Source: Kribbella catacumbae DSM 19601
GTDB taxonomy: Bacteria; Actinomycetota; Actinomycetes; Propionibacteriales; Kribbellaceae
Length of the DNA: 64,000 bases
Reading direction: 5' to 3'
Assembly (NCBI RefSeq): GCF_000372465.1
Contig: NZ_AQUZ01000006.1
Coordinates: 62,001 to 126,000, forward strand
Shown here one piece after another: positions 53,353 through 62,146 of this stretch (positions are counted from its first letter, which is position 1; each line of letters opens with the position of its first letter). The notes beneath the pieces were generated by a model. The model saw only the letters and a list, made by a program, of their open reading frames with translations. It did not search any database and was not told the DNA's origin. The translations under genes were made by a program, and so were the position numbers.

Positions 53353-54474
53353 ATGCGCTGGCAGACACCATTCGCCGCGGCCGCAGTACTGGCCGCGCTG
53401 ACCACTTCGCTGACCGCAGCCGCCGCTGCGCCGGGTCCGACCGGCGCGGACGGCGGCTCTGGTGGTTCTGGGGGCAGTTGTTCGCCGGATGCGCGGCTCC
53501 TGGGCTTCTCGGACAGCCTGGACAAGGCGTCGTACGACGGGCAACCGGTGGCGGGGTTGTCGGCCCTCAACGTCACCCGGCCGGGGCACGCGCTCGCGCT
53601 GGTCGACAACGTGCAGACCACGCCGGCCCGGGTCTTCGGACTCAAGCTGGGCTCGAAGCAGGGCAAACCCCAGGTAGCAGTGGACAGCATGACGATCCTG
53701 CGGCGACCGGACGGTACGCCGTACAACGGGGCGGACTTCGACGGCGAAGGCCTGGTCGCGGAGCGCGGTGGCCGGACGATCCTCGCCACCTCCGAGCGGG
53801 AGCCGTCGATCCGGCGCTTCCGGCTCTCCGACGGCAAGCAGGTCGCCTCGCTGCCAGTGCCATCGCGGTTCCAGGTCGCACCGGCCGGTGAGGCAAGCAC
53901 CAACGCCACCTTCGAGTCGCTCGCGGTCAGCCCCGACGGCCACACCCTGTACGCCGGGATGGAAGGCCCGCTCGCCCCCGACGGCACGGACGCCCAAGGC
54001 AGCAGCCGCAACCGCATCATCCGGTACGCCGGTCACCCCGGCGGCGAGTACGCCGTCGCCGCGCAGTACGCCTACAAGCCGGACCCAGGACTCTCCTTGG
54101 TCGAGCTCGCCGTCGTCGGCCGCAACGAGCTCGTCTCGCTGGAGCGGACCTTCACGCCGGGCGTTGGCAACACGATCCGGGTGTTCACCGTGTCGTTGCG
54201 CCAGGCGGCGGACGTGAGCCAGCGGGCGTCACTCGCGGATGCTCCGGACGGGGTGTTCCTGCGGAAGAAGCTGCTCTTCGACCTGGTCGACTGCCCGCCG
54301 TCGGGCGCGATCGCCAAGCAGCCGCAGCCCAACCCGCTGCTCGACAACGTCGAAGGTCTCGCCCTCGGCGGCTGGCTCCCGGGCGGCCGTCGGCAGCTCT
54401 ACCTGCTCTCCGACGACAACAACGGCGCCGCACAGATCACCCGGCTCTACAGCCTTGCGGTGGAGCTGCGTTAG
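53353..54474 (+). CDS. Secreted esterase-like phytase-family protein
   Basis: 373 aa. Signal peptide (1-26), a Gly-rich linker GGSGGSGGSC, then a beta-propeller-like phytase_like domain (LSALNVTRPGHALALVDNV, DFDGEGLVAERGGRTILATS, NVEGLALGGWLPGG, LYLLSDDNN). This family is named for esterase-like activity; the substrate is not established. ATG 53353 with GGAGGA upstream. Confidence 0.82.
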   Translation: MRWQTPFAAAAVLAALTTSLTAAAAAPGPTGADGGSGGSGGSCSPDARLLGFSDSLDKASYDGQPVAGLSALNVTRPGHALALVDNVQTTPARVFGLKLGSKQGKPQVAVDSMTILRRPDGTPYNGADFDGEGLVAERGGRTILATSEREPSIRRFRLSDGKQVASLPVPSRFQVAPAGEASTNATFESLAVSPDGHTLYAGMEGPLAPDGTDAQGSSRNRIIRYAGHPGGEYAVAAQYAYKPDPGLSLVELAVVGRNELVSLERTFTPGVGNTIRVFTVSLRQAADVSQRASLADAPDGVFLRKKLLFDLVDCPPSGAIAKQPQPNPLLDNVEGLALGGWLPGGRRQLYLLSDDNNGAAQITRLYSLAVELR

Positions 54475-54476
54475 GG

Positions 54477-54590
54477 GCGGACCGCTGCCACTCACAAACC
54501 ACCCGGCACGGCCACCTCAGTTGCCGCGGTGAGCGTGACTGGGCGAACTGGTGCCTGGGTTCGCCGGCTTTGTGAGTGGGGGCGGTCCGC
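54477..54590. repeat. Palindromic element, family P2, copy 2
   Basis: 22-bp arms (54477-54498, 54569-54590; GCGGACCGCTGCCACTCACA + AA) with 20 of 22 pairing around a 70-nt loop. It begins 2 bp after the phytase-like gene stop. Confidence 0.9.
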
Positions 54591-54627
54591 GCCTCCCGGC
54601 CACCCGGAAGGCGGAACCAGTCGTCAG

Positions 54628-54644
54628 ACAAGTTGTTAACTTGT
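54628..54644. promoter_or_regulatory. Inverted-repeat operator of the galactarate dehydratase/GntR operon
   Basis: ACAAGTTGTTAACTTGT: perfect 7-bp arms with a GTT spacer, 12 bp upstream of the ATG. Likely the binding site of the FCD-type GntR regulator encoded by the second gene. Confidence 0.6.
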
Positions 54645-54655
54645 ACGATGACTTC

Positions 54656-55780
54656 ATGAGTGATCGTATCCGCCATCTCCGGCTGTCCTCCGTGGTGCTT
54701 CCGCTCGATCAGCCCATCAGCGACGCCAAGGTGCTGACCGGGCGGCAGAAGCCGATGACCGAGGTCGTGCTGCTGTTCGCCGAGGTCGCCACCCAGGACG
54801 GCCAGCACGGGATCGGGTTCAGCTACTCCAAGCGGGCCGGCGGGCCGGCGCAGTACGCGCATGCCAAGGAGATCGGGCACAACCTGATCGGCGAGGACCC
54901 GTCGGATATCGCCAAGCTGTACGACAAGTTGCTCTGGGCCGGTGCCTCGGTTGGTCGGTCCGGGGTCGCCACCCAGGCGATCGCGGCGATCGATATCGCG
55001 TTGTGGGATTTGAAGGCGAAGCGGGCGAGCCTGCCATTGGCCAAGCTCCTCGGTGCGCATCGGGACTCGGTGCGGACCTACAACACCTCGGGCGGCTTCC
55101 TGCACGCGCCGATCGAGGAGGTCAAGGAGCGCGCGTCGAAGTCGCTGGCCGACGGCATCGGCGGGATCAAGCTCAAGGTCGGCCAGCCCGACAGCCGGAT
55201 CGATCTTGAGCGGGTCAGCGCCGTCCGCGAGCATCTCGGCACCGGCGTACCGCTGATGGTCGACGCCAACCAGCAGTGGGATCGCGGTACGGCACTGCGC
55301 GTCGGGCGGGCTCTGGAGCAGTTCGACCTGGTCTGGATCGAGGAACCGCTCGATGCCTACGACGCCGAAGGACATGCGCAACTGGCCGCGACGCTCGACA
55401 CGCCGATCGCCACCGGGGAGATGCTGTCCAGCGTCACCGAGCATGTCCGCCTGATCGAGGCCCGCGCGGCGGACATCATCCAGCCGGACGCGCCGCGGAT
55501 CGGGGGCATCACGCCGTTCCTGAAGCTGGCGACGCTGGCCGACCACCACGGCTTGCAGCTTGCTCCGCACTTCGCGATGGAGATCCACTTGCACCTCGCC
55601 GCGGCGTACCCGCGGGAGCCGTGGGTGGAGCACTTCGAGTGGCTCGATCCCTTGTTCAACGAGCGTCTCGAGACGAAGGACGGACGGATGCTGGTGCCGG
55701 ACCGGCCGGGGCTGGGGTTTTCCACCAGCGACCAGTGCAAGGCGTGGACCGTCGACTCCTGCGAGTTCGGCACTCGATGA
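54656..55780 (+). CDS. Mandelate racemase-family dehydratase (galactarate/talarate-type)
   Basis: 374 aa enolase-superfamily enzyme. Lys-x-Lys acid/base motif in GGIKLKVGQPD; metal ligands Asp in VDANQQWD, Glu in WIEEPLD and Glu in IATGEMLSS; the His base is in LAPHFAMEIHLH. It resembles L-talarate/galactarate dehydratases, but substrate class within the family is not certain. ATG 54656, followed by the coupled GntR gene. Confidence 0.82.
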   Translation: MSDRIRHLRLSSVVLPLDQPISDAKVLTGRQKPMTEVVLLFAEVATQDGQHGIGFSYSKRAGGPAQYAHAKEIGHNLIGEDPSDIAKLYDKLLWAGASVGRSGVATQAIAAIDIALWDLKAKRASLPLAKLLGAHRDSVRTYNTSGGFLHAPIEEVKERASKSLADGIGGIKLKVGQPDSRIDLERVSAVREHLGTGVPLMVDANQQWDRGTALRVGRALEQFDLVWIEEPLDAYDAEGHAQLAATLDTPIATGEMLSSVTEHVRLIEARAADIIQPDAPRIGGITPFLKLATLADHHGLQLAPHFAMEIHLHLAAAYPREPWVEHFEWLDPLFNERLETKDGRMLVPDRPGLGFSTSDQCKAWTVDSCEFGTR

Positions 55781-56481
55781 ACGAGCAGTTGGATCGCGAG
55801 GGTGGGCGCGGGCTGGCGCATGAGCTGGTCGAGCGGCTGAAGGAACGGATTCTGGCGGGCGAGCTCGAGCCGGGGAGCAAGTTGCCCGCCGAGAGTTCGC
55901 TGACCGCGGAGTTCGGGGTCAGCCGGACGGTGGTGCGCGAGTCGATCTCCCGGCTGCAGGCAGCCGGGTTGGTAGAGACCTTCCAGGGCCGCGGGTCGTT
56001 CGTGCTCGCCCTGCCCGCGCACGAGTTCTCCCTCGACGCCTCCCGGATCCGCTCGCATCGCGACGTCCTCGACCTGCTCGATTTCCGGATCGGGCTCGAG
56101 GTCGAGGCCGCCGGGCTGGCGGCAGGACGGCGTACCGAGCATCAGCTGAAGGCGATCGCCCGGGCGCTGACCGACTTCCGCCGGGCGGGGCAGGACCCCG
56201 GCAAGCTGGTGGCGGCGGACTTTGCGTTCCATCTCAAAGTAGCCGTTGCCTCGGGCAACCGTTTCTACTCCGAGCTGCTCGACTCGCTCGGACCGATGAT
56301 GATCATGCTGCCGCGCACCCGCCTGGACCCGTCGTACTCACCCGCCGACGCCTCCCACTTCACCCGAGTCATCGCGGAGCACGAGAACATCTACGACGCG
56401 ATCGCCCGTTCCGACCCCGAGGGCGCCCGAGCCGCAGCCCGCGTACACCTGTCAAACACCCGCCACCGCCTACAGAAGTAG
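55777..56481 (+). CDS. FadR/GntR (FCD) family transcriptional regulator
   Basis: 234 aa. wHTH (LPAESSLTAEFGVSRTVVRE, LVETFQGRGSFVL) and a C-terminal FCD effector domain with metal-ligand pattern DFAFHLKVAVASGN, HFTRVIAEHENIYDAI and ARVHLSNTR. The start overlaps the dehydratase stop (ATGA). FCD regulators usually bind carboxylates such as the sugar acids handled here. Confidence 0.92.
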   Translation: MNEQLDREGGRGLAHELVERLKERILAGELEPGSKLPAESSLTAEFGVSRTVVRESISRLQAAGLVETFQGRGSFVLALPAHEFSLDASRIRSHRDVLDLLDFRIGLEVEAAGLAAGRRTEHQLKAIARALTDFRRAGQDPGKLVAADFAFHLKVAVASGNRFYSELLDSLGPMMIMLPRTRLDPSYSPADASHFTRVIAEHENIYDAIARSDPEGARAAARVHLSNTRHRLQK

Positions 56482-56639
56482 CACTCGCCACCGACCTCCA
56501 GCAGTTGCTTCCATCGGAAGCGGGAGCGGTGCGGAGAGGGTCAAAGGGGGCGAATGATCAGGTGGGTGGCGTTCCAGGATTGCTGGTCCAGCTAGAGGGC
56601 TAGGGGCGGCGAAGCTGAAGTTTGTGATCTTGGGTAGCC

Positions 56640-56749
56640 GGCCCGGACCGCCATCACATGCCAACTTGCCGTTTCTGCCCGGCAGCACGCCTGCGCACGC
56701 TCAGCCGGATGCGACCAGTCGAGGTTGGTGTGTGGTGGCGGTCCGGGCC
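56640..56749. repeat. Palindromic element, family P2, copy 3
   Basis: 23-bp arms (56640-56662, 56727-56749; GGCCCGGACCGCCATCACAT + GCC) with 20 of 23 pairing and a 64-nt loop, between the converging GntR and dehydratase genes. The 291-bp gap also holds a partial P3 arm at 56540-56551. Confidence 0.85.
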
Positions 56750-56772
56750 GCCACCGTTTGCAGAGGTAGCAG

Positions 56773-58029
56773 TCACCACCGGGCAGTGTTCGGGGTGAAG
56801 TCCGGGTGCACGGTGCGCATGTACGTCGTGTCGTCTCGGGCGCGGATGCCGCAGGATAGGTACTGGTCGTTCAGCCGGCCGAGGGCGTCCTCGTCGAGTT
56901 CGACTCCCAGCCCGGGGCTGTCCGGCAGTCGGATGCTGCCGCCCGAGAAGTCCAGTGCGCCTGGCTTGATGAGGTCCTCGGTTTTCCAGGGGTAGTGGGT
57001 GTCGCACGCGTAGGTGAGGTTCGGAGTCGCCGCCGCCAACTGGGTCATCGCGGCGAGGCTGATCCCCAGGTGCGAATTGCTATGCATCGACAAACCTAGA
57101 CCGAACGTGTCGCAGATCCCGGCAAGCAGCCGTGACCGCTGCAGACCACCCCAGTAGTGGTGATCCGACAGGACGACCTGTACGGCGTCGGCCAGCACGG
57201 CCGGCTTGAGATGGTCGAAGGCGATGACGCACATGTTCGTGGCCAGCGGAATGTCGGTCTGCTCCGCCACCTGCGCCATCCCCTCGATGCCAGGCGTCGG
57301 GTCCTCGAGGTACTCGATGATCCCCTCGAGTTCCTCGGCCACCCGCACCGACGTCGCAGGTGTCCAAGCGCCGTTGGGATCGATCCGCAACTTGTGACCT
57401 GGGAAGACCGCAGCCAGCGCTTTTACCGCCTCGATCTCCTCATCCGGCGGGAACGCCCCGCCCTTCAGCTTGATCGCCGTGAAGCCGTACTCGTCGACCA
57501 TCCGCGTCGCCTGCGCGACGATCGCGTCCGGGTCGAGCGCGGCGCCCCACGAGTCTGGCTCGAGGCCCGGATGAGCCGCCCACTTGTAGAACAGATAGGC
57601 GCTGAACGGTACTTCGGTCCGCACCGCGCCGCCGAGCAGATCGGCGACCGGCCGGCCCAGTTCCTTGCCCTGGATGTCGAGCAGCGCGACCTCGAACGGG
57701 GACAGCACGACATCGGCCGGGTTCTGGATGGCCAGCATGCCGCCCACCTTCGCGCTCCCGTCCAGCCGCAGTACCTCGCTCACCCGCTGCCGCAGACCGT
57801 TCAGGTCATAGACGTCCAAGCCGGGCAGCACGTCGGCAACGGCCGCCAGTCGCGCCAGGTGCGCGTCGTCGGCGTACGTCTCGCCCAGACCGACGCTCCC
57901 ACTATCGGTCTGGAGCTGGACGATGGCGCGCAACGCGTACGGCTGATGCACGCCCACCACGTTGAGCAGCGGCGGGTCCGCGAAGGCGACGGGGGTGATC
58001 ACGACCCGGGAGACACGCGAGGTGCTCAC
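56773..58029 (-). CDS. Glucarate dehydratase-family enzyme
   Basis: 418 aa enolase-superfamily member. NVVGVHQPYALRAIVQL near the start, acid/base Lys in GFTAIKLKGGAF, ligands in RIDPNGAW and EYLEDPTPG, and catalytic His in LSMHSNSHLGISLA. The C-terminus is like glucarate dehydratase, with SDHHYWGGL where the second copy in this window has [11 protein letters not shown] 58029 overlaps the TctA stop; the open frame upstream to 59019 is antisense noise. Likely a dehydratase for glucarate or a related aldarate. Confidence 0.85.
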   Translation of the reverse strand: MSTSRVSRVVITPVAFADPPLLNVVGVHQPYALRAIVQLQTDSGSVGLGETYADDAHLARLAAVADVLPGLDVYDLNGLRQRVSEVLRLDGSAKVGGMLAIQNPADVVLSPFEVALLDIQGKELGRPVADLLGGAVRTEVPFSAYLFYKWAAHPGLEPDSWGAALDPDAIVAQATRMVDEYGFTAIKLKGGAFPPDEEIEAVKALAAVFPGHKLRIDPNGAWTPATSVRVAEELEGIIEYLEDPTPGIEGMAQVAEQTDIPLATNMCVIAFDHLKPAVLADAVQVVLSDHHYWGGLQRSRLLAGICDTFGLGLSMHSNSHLGISLAAMTQLAAATPNLTYACDTHYPWKTEDLIKPGALDFSGGSIRLPDSPGLGVELDEDALGRLNDQYLSCGIRARDDTTYMRTVHPDFTPNTARW

Positions 58030-59537
58030 ACCAACTCCTTGTCTGGCCGGCTCTGCTGCCGGGACTTTCTGATTTGCCTGGCGACCGGAAGAACCAGTAC
58101 CAGGATGAGGACGGCGAGGACCGTGCCGGAGATCGGCCGGGTGAAGAAGCCGGTCACGTCGCCGCCGAAGATCAGCAGGGACTGGCGGACCGCGATCTCC
58201 ATCACGCTGCCGAGGACGAAGGCCAGCACCAACGGTCCGGGCTCGAAGCCGAACTTCTTCATCAGGTAGCCGAGCACCCCGAAGACGATCACCAGGAAGA
58301 CGTCGAAGATCCGGTTGGCCACCGTGTAGACCCCCAGCAGCGTGATCAGCACGGTGATCGGCGCCAGCACGGCCGGGCGGATGCGGAGGATCTTCACGAA
58401 CACGCCGACCAACGGGATGCTCATGATCAGCAAGAGGATGTTGCCGACGTACATGGAGTTGACGACGCCCCAGAACAGGTCCGGGTGCTCCGAGACCAGT
58501 TGCGGTCCGGGCGGGATGCCCTGGATCAGCAGGGCTCCGAACATGAGCGCCATCGTCGCGTTGGCCGGGATGCCCAGCGTGAGCAGCGGGATGAACGATG
58601 ACGTGGCGGCCGCGTTGTTGGCGCTCTCCGGTGCCGCCACGCCTTCGATCGCGCCGCGTCCGAACCGCTCCGGCTCCTTGGCCCGGCGCTTCTCCACGGC
58701 GTACGCGACCAGGGACGACAGTGTCGCGCCGCCACCCGGCAGTACTCCGAGCACGAAGCCGATCACCGAGCCGCGACCGATGGCGCCACGGGACTGGCGC
58801 AGATCCTGCCGGGACGGCCACACGGTGGAGACCTTGGCCGGCTCCTGCCGCTTGTGCTGGCGTTCCTCCAGGTTGTAGAGGATCTCGCCGAGACCGAACA
58901 GTCCCATCGCGATCGGCACGAAGTCGATGCCGTCGGCAAGGTCCAGGTTGGCGAAGGTGAAGCGGTCGGCACCGGTGAAGGTGTCCCGGCCGACCGTGGC
59001 CAGCAGCAGGCCGAGGCATGCCGCGATCACCGATTTGAGCCGGCCGCCGTTGCCGACGGTCGCCACCAGCAGTACGCCGAACAGGGCCAGCGCGGCGTAC
59101 TCCGGCGGGCCGAAGTCCAGCGCGACGCTCGCCACCACTGGCGCCAGCAGGGTGAGCCCGATGATCGAGACCGTGCCACCGATGAAGGACCCGATGGCCG
59201 CGATGCCGAGCGCAGTACCGGCTCTGCCCTGCTTGGCCAAGGCGAAGCCGTCGAAGACGGTGACCACGGACGACGCCTCGCCGGGCAGTCGCAGCAGCAC
59301 CGAGGTGATGGTTCCGCCGTACTGCGCTCCGTAGAAGATGCCGGCCAGCATGATGATCGCCGACACCGGCTCGACGCCGTACGTGACCGGCAGCAGGATC
59401 GCGATCGTGGCGGCCGGGCCGAGCCCGGGCAGCACTCCGATCAGCATGCCGATCACGACGCCGGCCAGGCAGTACAGCAAATTGGCCGGTTGCACGACGA
59501 CGCCGAAGCCGTCGAGCACCGGGTTCAGGAAGTCCAT
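58026..59537 (-). CDS. tctA: Tripartite tricarboxylate transporter large permease (TctA)
   Basis: 503 aa, about 12 membrane helices. Family segments: GVLPGLGPAATIAILLPVTY and VLPGGGATLSSLVAYAVEKR, the two inverted repeat motifs of TctA. With TctB and TctC it imports an organic acid; the neighbouring dehydratases suggest an aldarate. Confidence 0.95.
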   Translation of the reverse strand: MDFLNPVLDGFGVVVQPANLLYCLAGVVIGMLIGVLPGLGPAATIAILLPVTYGVEPVSAIIMLAGIFYGAQYGGTITSVLLRLPGEASSVVTVFDGFALAKQGRAGTALGIAAIGSFIGGTVSIIGLTLLAPVVASVALDFGPPEYAALALFGVLLVATVGNGGRLKSVIAACLGLLLATVGRDTFTGADRFTFANLDLADGIDFVPIAMGLFGLGEILYNLEERQHKRQEPAKVSTVWPSRQDLRQSRGAIGRGSVIGFVLGVLPGGGATLSSLVAYAVEKRRAKEPERFGRGAIEGVAAPESANNAAATSSFIPLLTLGIPANATMALMFGALLIQGIPPGPQLVSEHPDLFWGVVNSMYVGNILLLIMSIPLVGVFVKILRIRPAVLAPITVLITLLGVYTVANRIFDVFLVIVFGVLGYLMKKFGFEPGPLVLAFVLGSVMEIAVRQSLLIFGGDVTGFFTRPISGTVLAVLILVLVLPVARQIRKSRQQSRPDKELV

Positions 59538-59565
59538 CTCGGCCCTTCAGCTGAGGTGCGGCCCA

Positions 59566-60087
59566 TCAGATGAGCCGGGGAAGAGGGATCTTGAGCACCA
59601 GCACGAACAGCAGATAGAACGCGACCACCGTGCCGAGGCTGATCACGATCGACGACCGCCAGGACTCCTTGCCCAGGCACCGCAGCCAGACGAAGGTCAG
59701 CAGCAGCGAGGGGATCTCGAATCCGATTACCGGCAAGGCGAGCCCCAGCAGGACCAGGGTGACCACGGCGGTCGCGATCGTCAGGCTGGACCGGGAGAAC
59801 TTCTCGGTATCGGTCCCCTGCCGCCCGGTCAGCGCCAGCAGCACCGACAAAGTGGTGATGACGACGCTGACCACGAACGGCCACAGCCCCGGGCCGGGTG
59901 CGGTGAGCTGGCCGAGGCCGAGCCGCGCGGAGAGGATCAGCCCAGCCAGCCCGATCAGTCCGGTAACGCCGGCCGCACCGACCTGCGCCCAGGGCCCGGC
60001 CGGCGGCGGCCGGTCCTCGGCCAGCTCCGCCAGCAGCGCCGCGCTGTCGATCGGCGGCTCGGCGGCAGGCGGCTCGGCAGTGCTCAC
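59566..60087 (-). CDS. tctB: Tripartite tricarboxylate transporter small permease (TctB)
   Basis: 173 aa, four membrane helices after a 40-residue cytoplasmic Pro-rich start; contains LGQLTAPGPGLWPFVVSVVI, the typical TctB loop. GTG start overlapping the TctC stop. Confidence 0.9.
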   Translation of the reverse strand: MSTAEPPAAEPPIDSAALLAELAEDRPPPAGPWAQVGAAGVTGLIGLAGLILSARLGLGQLTAPGPGLWPFVVSVVITTLSVLLALTGRQGTDTEKFSRSSLTIATAVVTLVLLGLALPVIGFEIPSLLLTFVWLRCLGKESWRSSIVISLGTVVAFYLLFVLVLKIPLPRLI

Positions 60088-61094
60088 TTCTTGGCGCCGA
60101 GTTCGATGCCGTACTGGTCGATCTGCGCCTTGTACTTCGTACTGGCCTCGTCGAGGATCTTCCCGATCTCGCCGGGCGCGACCTCGATGGGAGTGAGGAA
60201 GTTCGCCGCGTTGAACTTCTTGTACTCCTCGGTGGCGAAGGTTGTCTTCGCGGCCTCGGCCAGCTTGGTCTTCACGTCCTCGGGAGTGCCCTTCGGCGCC
60301 GTCAGGAAGCGGTACTGCGCGACGACCACGTCAAAGCCCTGCTCCTTGGCAGTCGGCACGTCCGGCAGGAACTTGATCCGCTCGGCCGAGAAGACGGCCA
60401 GCGGGACGAGCTTGCCCGCCTTGACGTTCTCGATGCCCTCGCCGATCTGGAACGTGGCCACGTCGACCTGACTGCCGAGCAACGCGGTCATCGCCGGGGC
60501 CCCACCGTCGAAGGGCACGGAGGTGGACGGGATCCCGGCCACCTTGAAGGTCAGCGCGGAGGCGAGCTGCGCCCCGGTACCGACGCCGGTCGTGCCGTAC
60601 TTGATGTTCTTGCCGGCCTTCTTCAGGTCGGCGATATTCTTGTACCCCGACGCGGCCGGTGCCGCCAGCATGTAGTCGTCCTGGGAGATCCCGGTGATCA
60701 GGTCGAAGTCGTCGACCTTCACGGCCTCGGCCGCGGAGACGGCCAGCGGGGTGATCGTGAAGAGCGACGCGTTCTGAACGGCGATCTTGTAGCCGTCGGC
60801 CTTGGCGGACTGCAGCTCCTTGGCGTTGAGCGCGCCGTTGGCGCCCGGCTTGTTCACCACCGGCACCGAGACCCCCAGCTCCTTGCCGACTCCCTCGGCG
60901 ATGGCGCGGGTGATCAGGTCGGTGCTGCCACCAGGCGAAGCGCCGACACTCATCTGGATGTTCCCGGTCGGGTACTTGCCCTCTCCGCCGGTCGACGTCG
61001 TCTTGACCCCGCCACAGGCGGAGAGCATCGCGGCGACTGTCACACCGCCGGCCGCCACCAGGAAGGCCCGGCGGCTCATCTGTGTGAACTTCAT
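60084..61094 (-). CDS. tctC: Tripartite tricarboxylate transporter substrate-binding protein (TctC)
   Basis: 336 aa. Tat/lipoprotein signal (SRRAFLVAAGGVTVAAMLSA + C). The Bug fold: VGASPGGSTDLITRAIAEGV, VVNKPGANGALNAKEL, and VPFDGGAPAMTALLGSQVDV. ATG 61094 with AGAGGAG upstream. First gene of the minus-strand operon TctC-TctB-TctA-dehydratase. Confidence 0.95.
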   Translation of the reverse strand: MKFTQMSRRAFLVAAGGVTVAAMLSACGGVKTTSTGGEGKYPTGNIQMSVGASPGGSTDLITRAIAEGVGKELGVSVPVVNKPGANGALNAKELQSAKADGYKIAVQNASLFTITPLAVSAAEAVKVDDFDLITGISQDDYMLAAPAASGYKNIADLKKAGKNIKYGTTGVGTGAQLASALTFKVAGIPSTSVPFDGGAPAMTALLGSQVDVATFQIGEGIENVKAGKLVPLAVFSAERIKFLPDVPTAKEQGFDVVVAQYRFLTAPKGTPEDVKTKLAEAAKTTFATEEYKKFNAANFLTPIEVAPGEIGKILDEASTKYKAQIDQYGIELGAKK

Positions 61095-61149
61095 GGAATT
61101 TCTCCTCTGAGCGGGCCGATTTCGTGAGCGTAGGGTGGCCATTAATACG

Positions 61150-61171
61150 TGTCCAAGGCCGTTTGGGCATC
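61150..61171. promoter_or_regulatory. Putative LysR site 1
   Basis: TGTCCAAGGCCGTTTGGGCA + TC in the 98-bp divergent gap between tctC and the LysR gene. Its reverse complement matches 62095-62116 at 15 of 22 positions (shared CTTGGACA and GAT ends). Confidence 0.45.
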
Positions 61172-61192
61172 GAGTGATACCTTTTGCGAATC

Positions 61193-62095
61193 ATGTTTTC
61201 CCTCGATCAGATCAGCGCCTTCGTCGCGGTCGCCGAGGAACTGCACTTCGGCCGCGCCGCCGAACGGCTGAACATGACCCAGCCGCCGTTGAGCCGGCAG
61301 GTGCAGAAACTGGAACGCGCCGTCGGGGCCAGGCTGCTGGAACGCGACAACCGCCGGGTGGCGCTGACCGACGCCGGCCAGGCCTTCCTCGCCGAGGCGC
61401 GCCGGCTGCTGGCCCTGGTCGAGACCGCGAGCGACCTGGCCCGCCGCGTCGAAGGTGGTGCGGCCGGCACGCTCCGGCTGGGGTTCACCGCGGTCTCCGC
61501 GATCAGGACGCTCGGCCCATTGCTCCGCCGGATGTCCGAGGAACTACCGGGTGTCGACGTGATCCTGCACGAGCGAGTCACCCCGGCTCAGGTCGACGGC
61601 CTGCTCCGCGGCGAGCTGGATCTGGGCCTGGGTCGCCCGCCGTTCGATTCCCTGGCGCTCGATTCCCGGGTCGTGTTCCGCGAGCCGCTTTGCGCCGTAG
61701 TACCGGCTGATCACCGGTTGGCCACCGCCGACAGAGCGCTGACGCCGGCCGACTTCTCCAATGAGCAGGTCATCAGCTACTCCCCCACGCAGGCCCGCTA
61801 CTTCCACGAACTGACGGTGCGCTTCCTCACCAACGTCCATCCCCGGATCGAGCAACGGGTCCAGCAGATCCTCACCGTCGTCCTGCTGGTGGCGGCCGGT
61901 CGCGGTGTCGCCCTGGTACCGGCCTCGGCCCGAAGTCTCGGCGTCCAGGGCGTCGTGTACTGCGATCTCGTCGACTCCACCGAGGCCGGGCCCGTCGAGT
62001 TGCATGCGATCTGGAACCGGGAGTCGACCAGTCCCCTGCTGCACCGCGTCCTGCGGCTGTTCGACGACCCTGTGATGCCCTCAGAGCATCAATAG
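61193..62095 (+). CDS. LysR family transcriptional regulator
   Basis: 300 aa. N-terminal wHTH (HFGRAAERLNMTQPPLSRQV) and periplasmic-binding-type effector domain. ATG 61193 is preferred over an in-frame TTG 9 bp upstream. It is transcribed away from the transporter operon and toward kdgD, the classical LysR position, so it probably activates both sides in response to an aldarate. Confidence 0.92.
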   Translation: MFSLDQISAFVAVAEELHFGRAAERLNMTQPPLSRQVQKLERAVGARLLERDNRRVALTDAGQAFLAEARRLLALVETASDLARRVEGGAAGTLRLGFTAVSAIRTLGPLLRRMSEELPGVDVILHERVTPAQVDGLLRGELDLGLGRPPFDSLALDSRVVFREPLCAVVPADHRLATADRALTPADFSNEQVISYSPTQARYFHELTVRFLTNVHPRIEQRVQQILTVVLLVAAGRGVALVPASARSLGVQGVVYCDLVDSTEAGPVELHAIWNRESTSPLLHRVLRLFDDPVMPSEHQ

Positions 62096-62116
62096 ATACT
62101 AAATGGATCTTGGACA
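62095..62116. promoter_or_regulatory. Putative LysR site 2 upstream of kdgD
   Basis: GATACTAAATGGATCTTGGA + CA, 30 bp before the kdgD start and overlapping the end of the LysR stop codon. Counterpart of the site at 61150-61171 in the opposite orientation. Confidence 0.4.
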
Positions 62117-62146
62117 GGCATCAGAAGGCCTCCTTACGCTGACGGC

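Noticed and set aside
58030..59019. Extension of the dehydratase frame to 748 residues.
   Set aside because: The extra part is Arg/Gly/Pro-rich out-of-frame translation of tctA; the GTGA overlap marks the true start.
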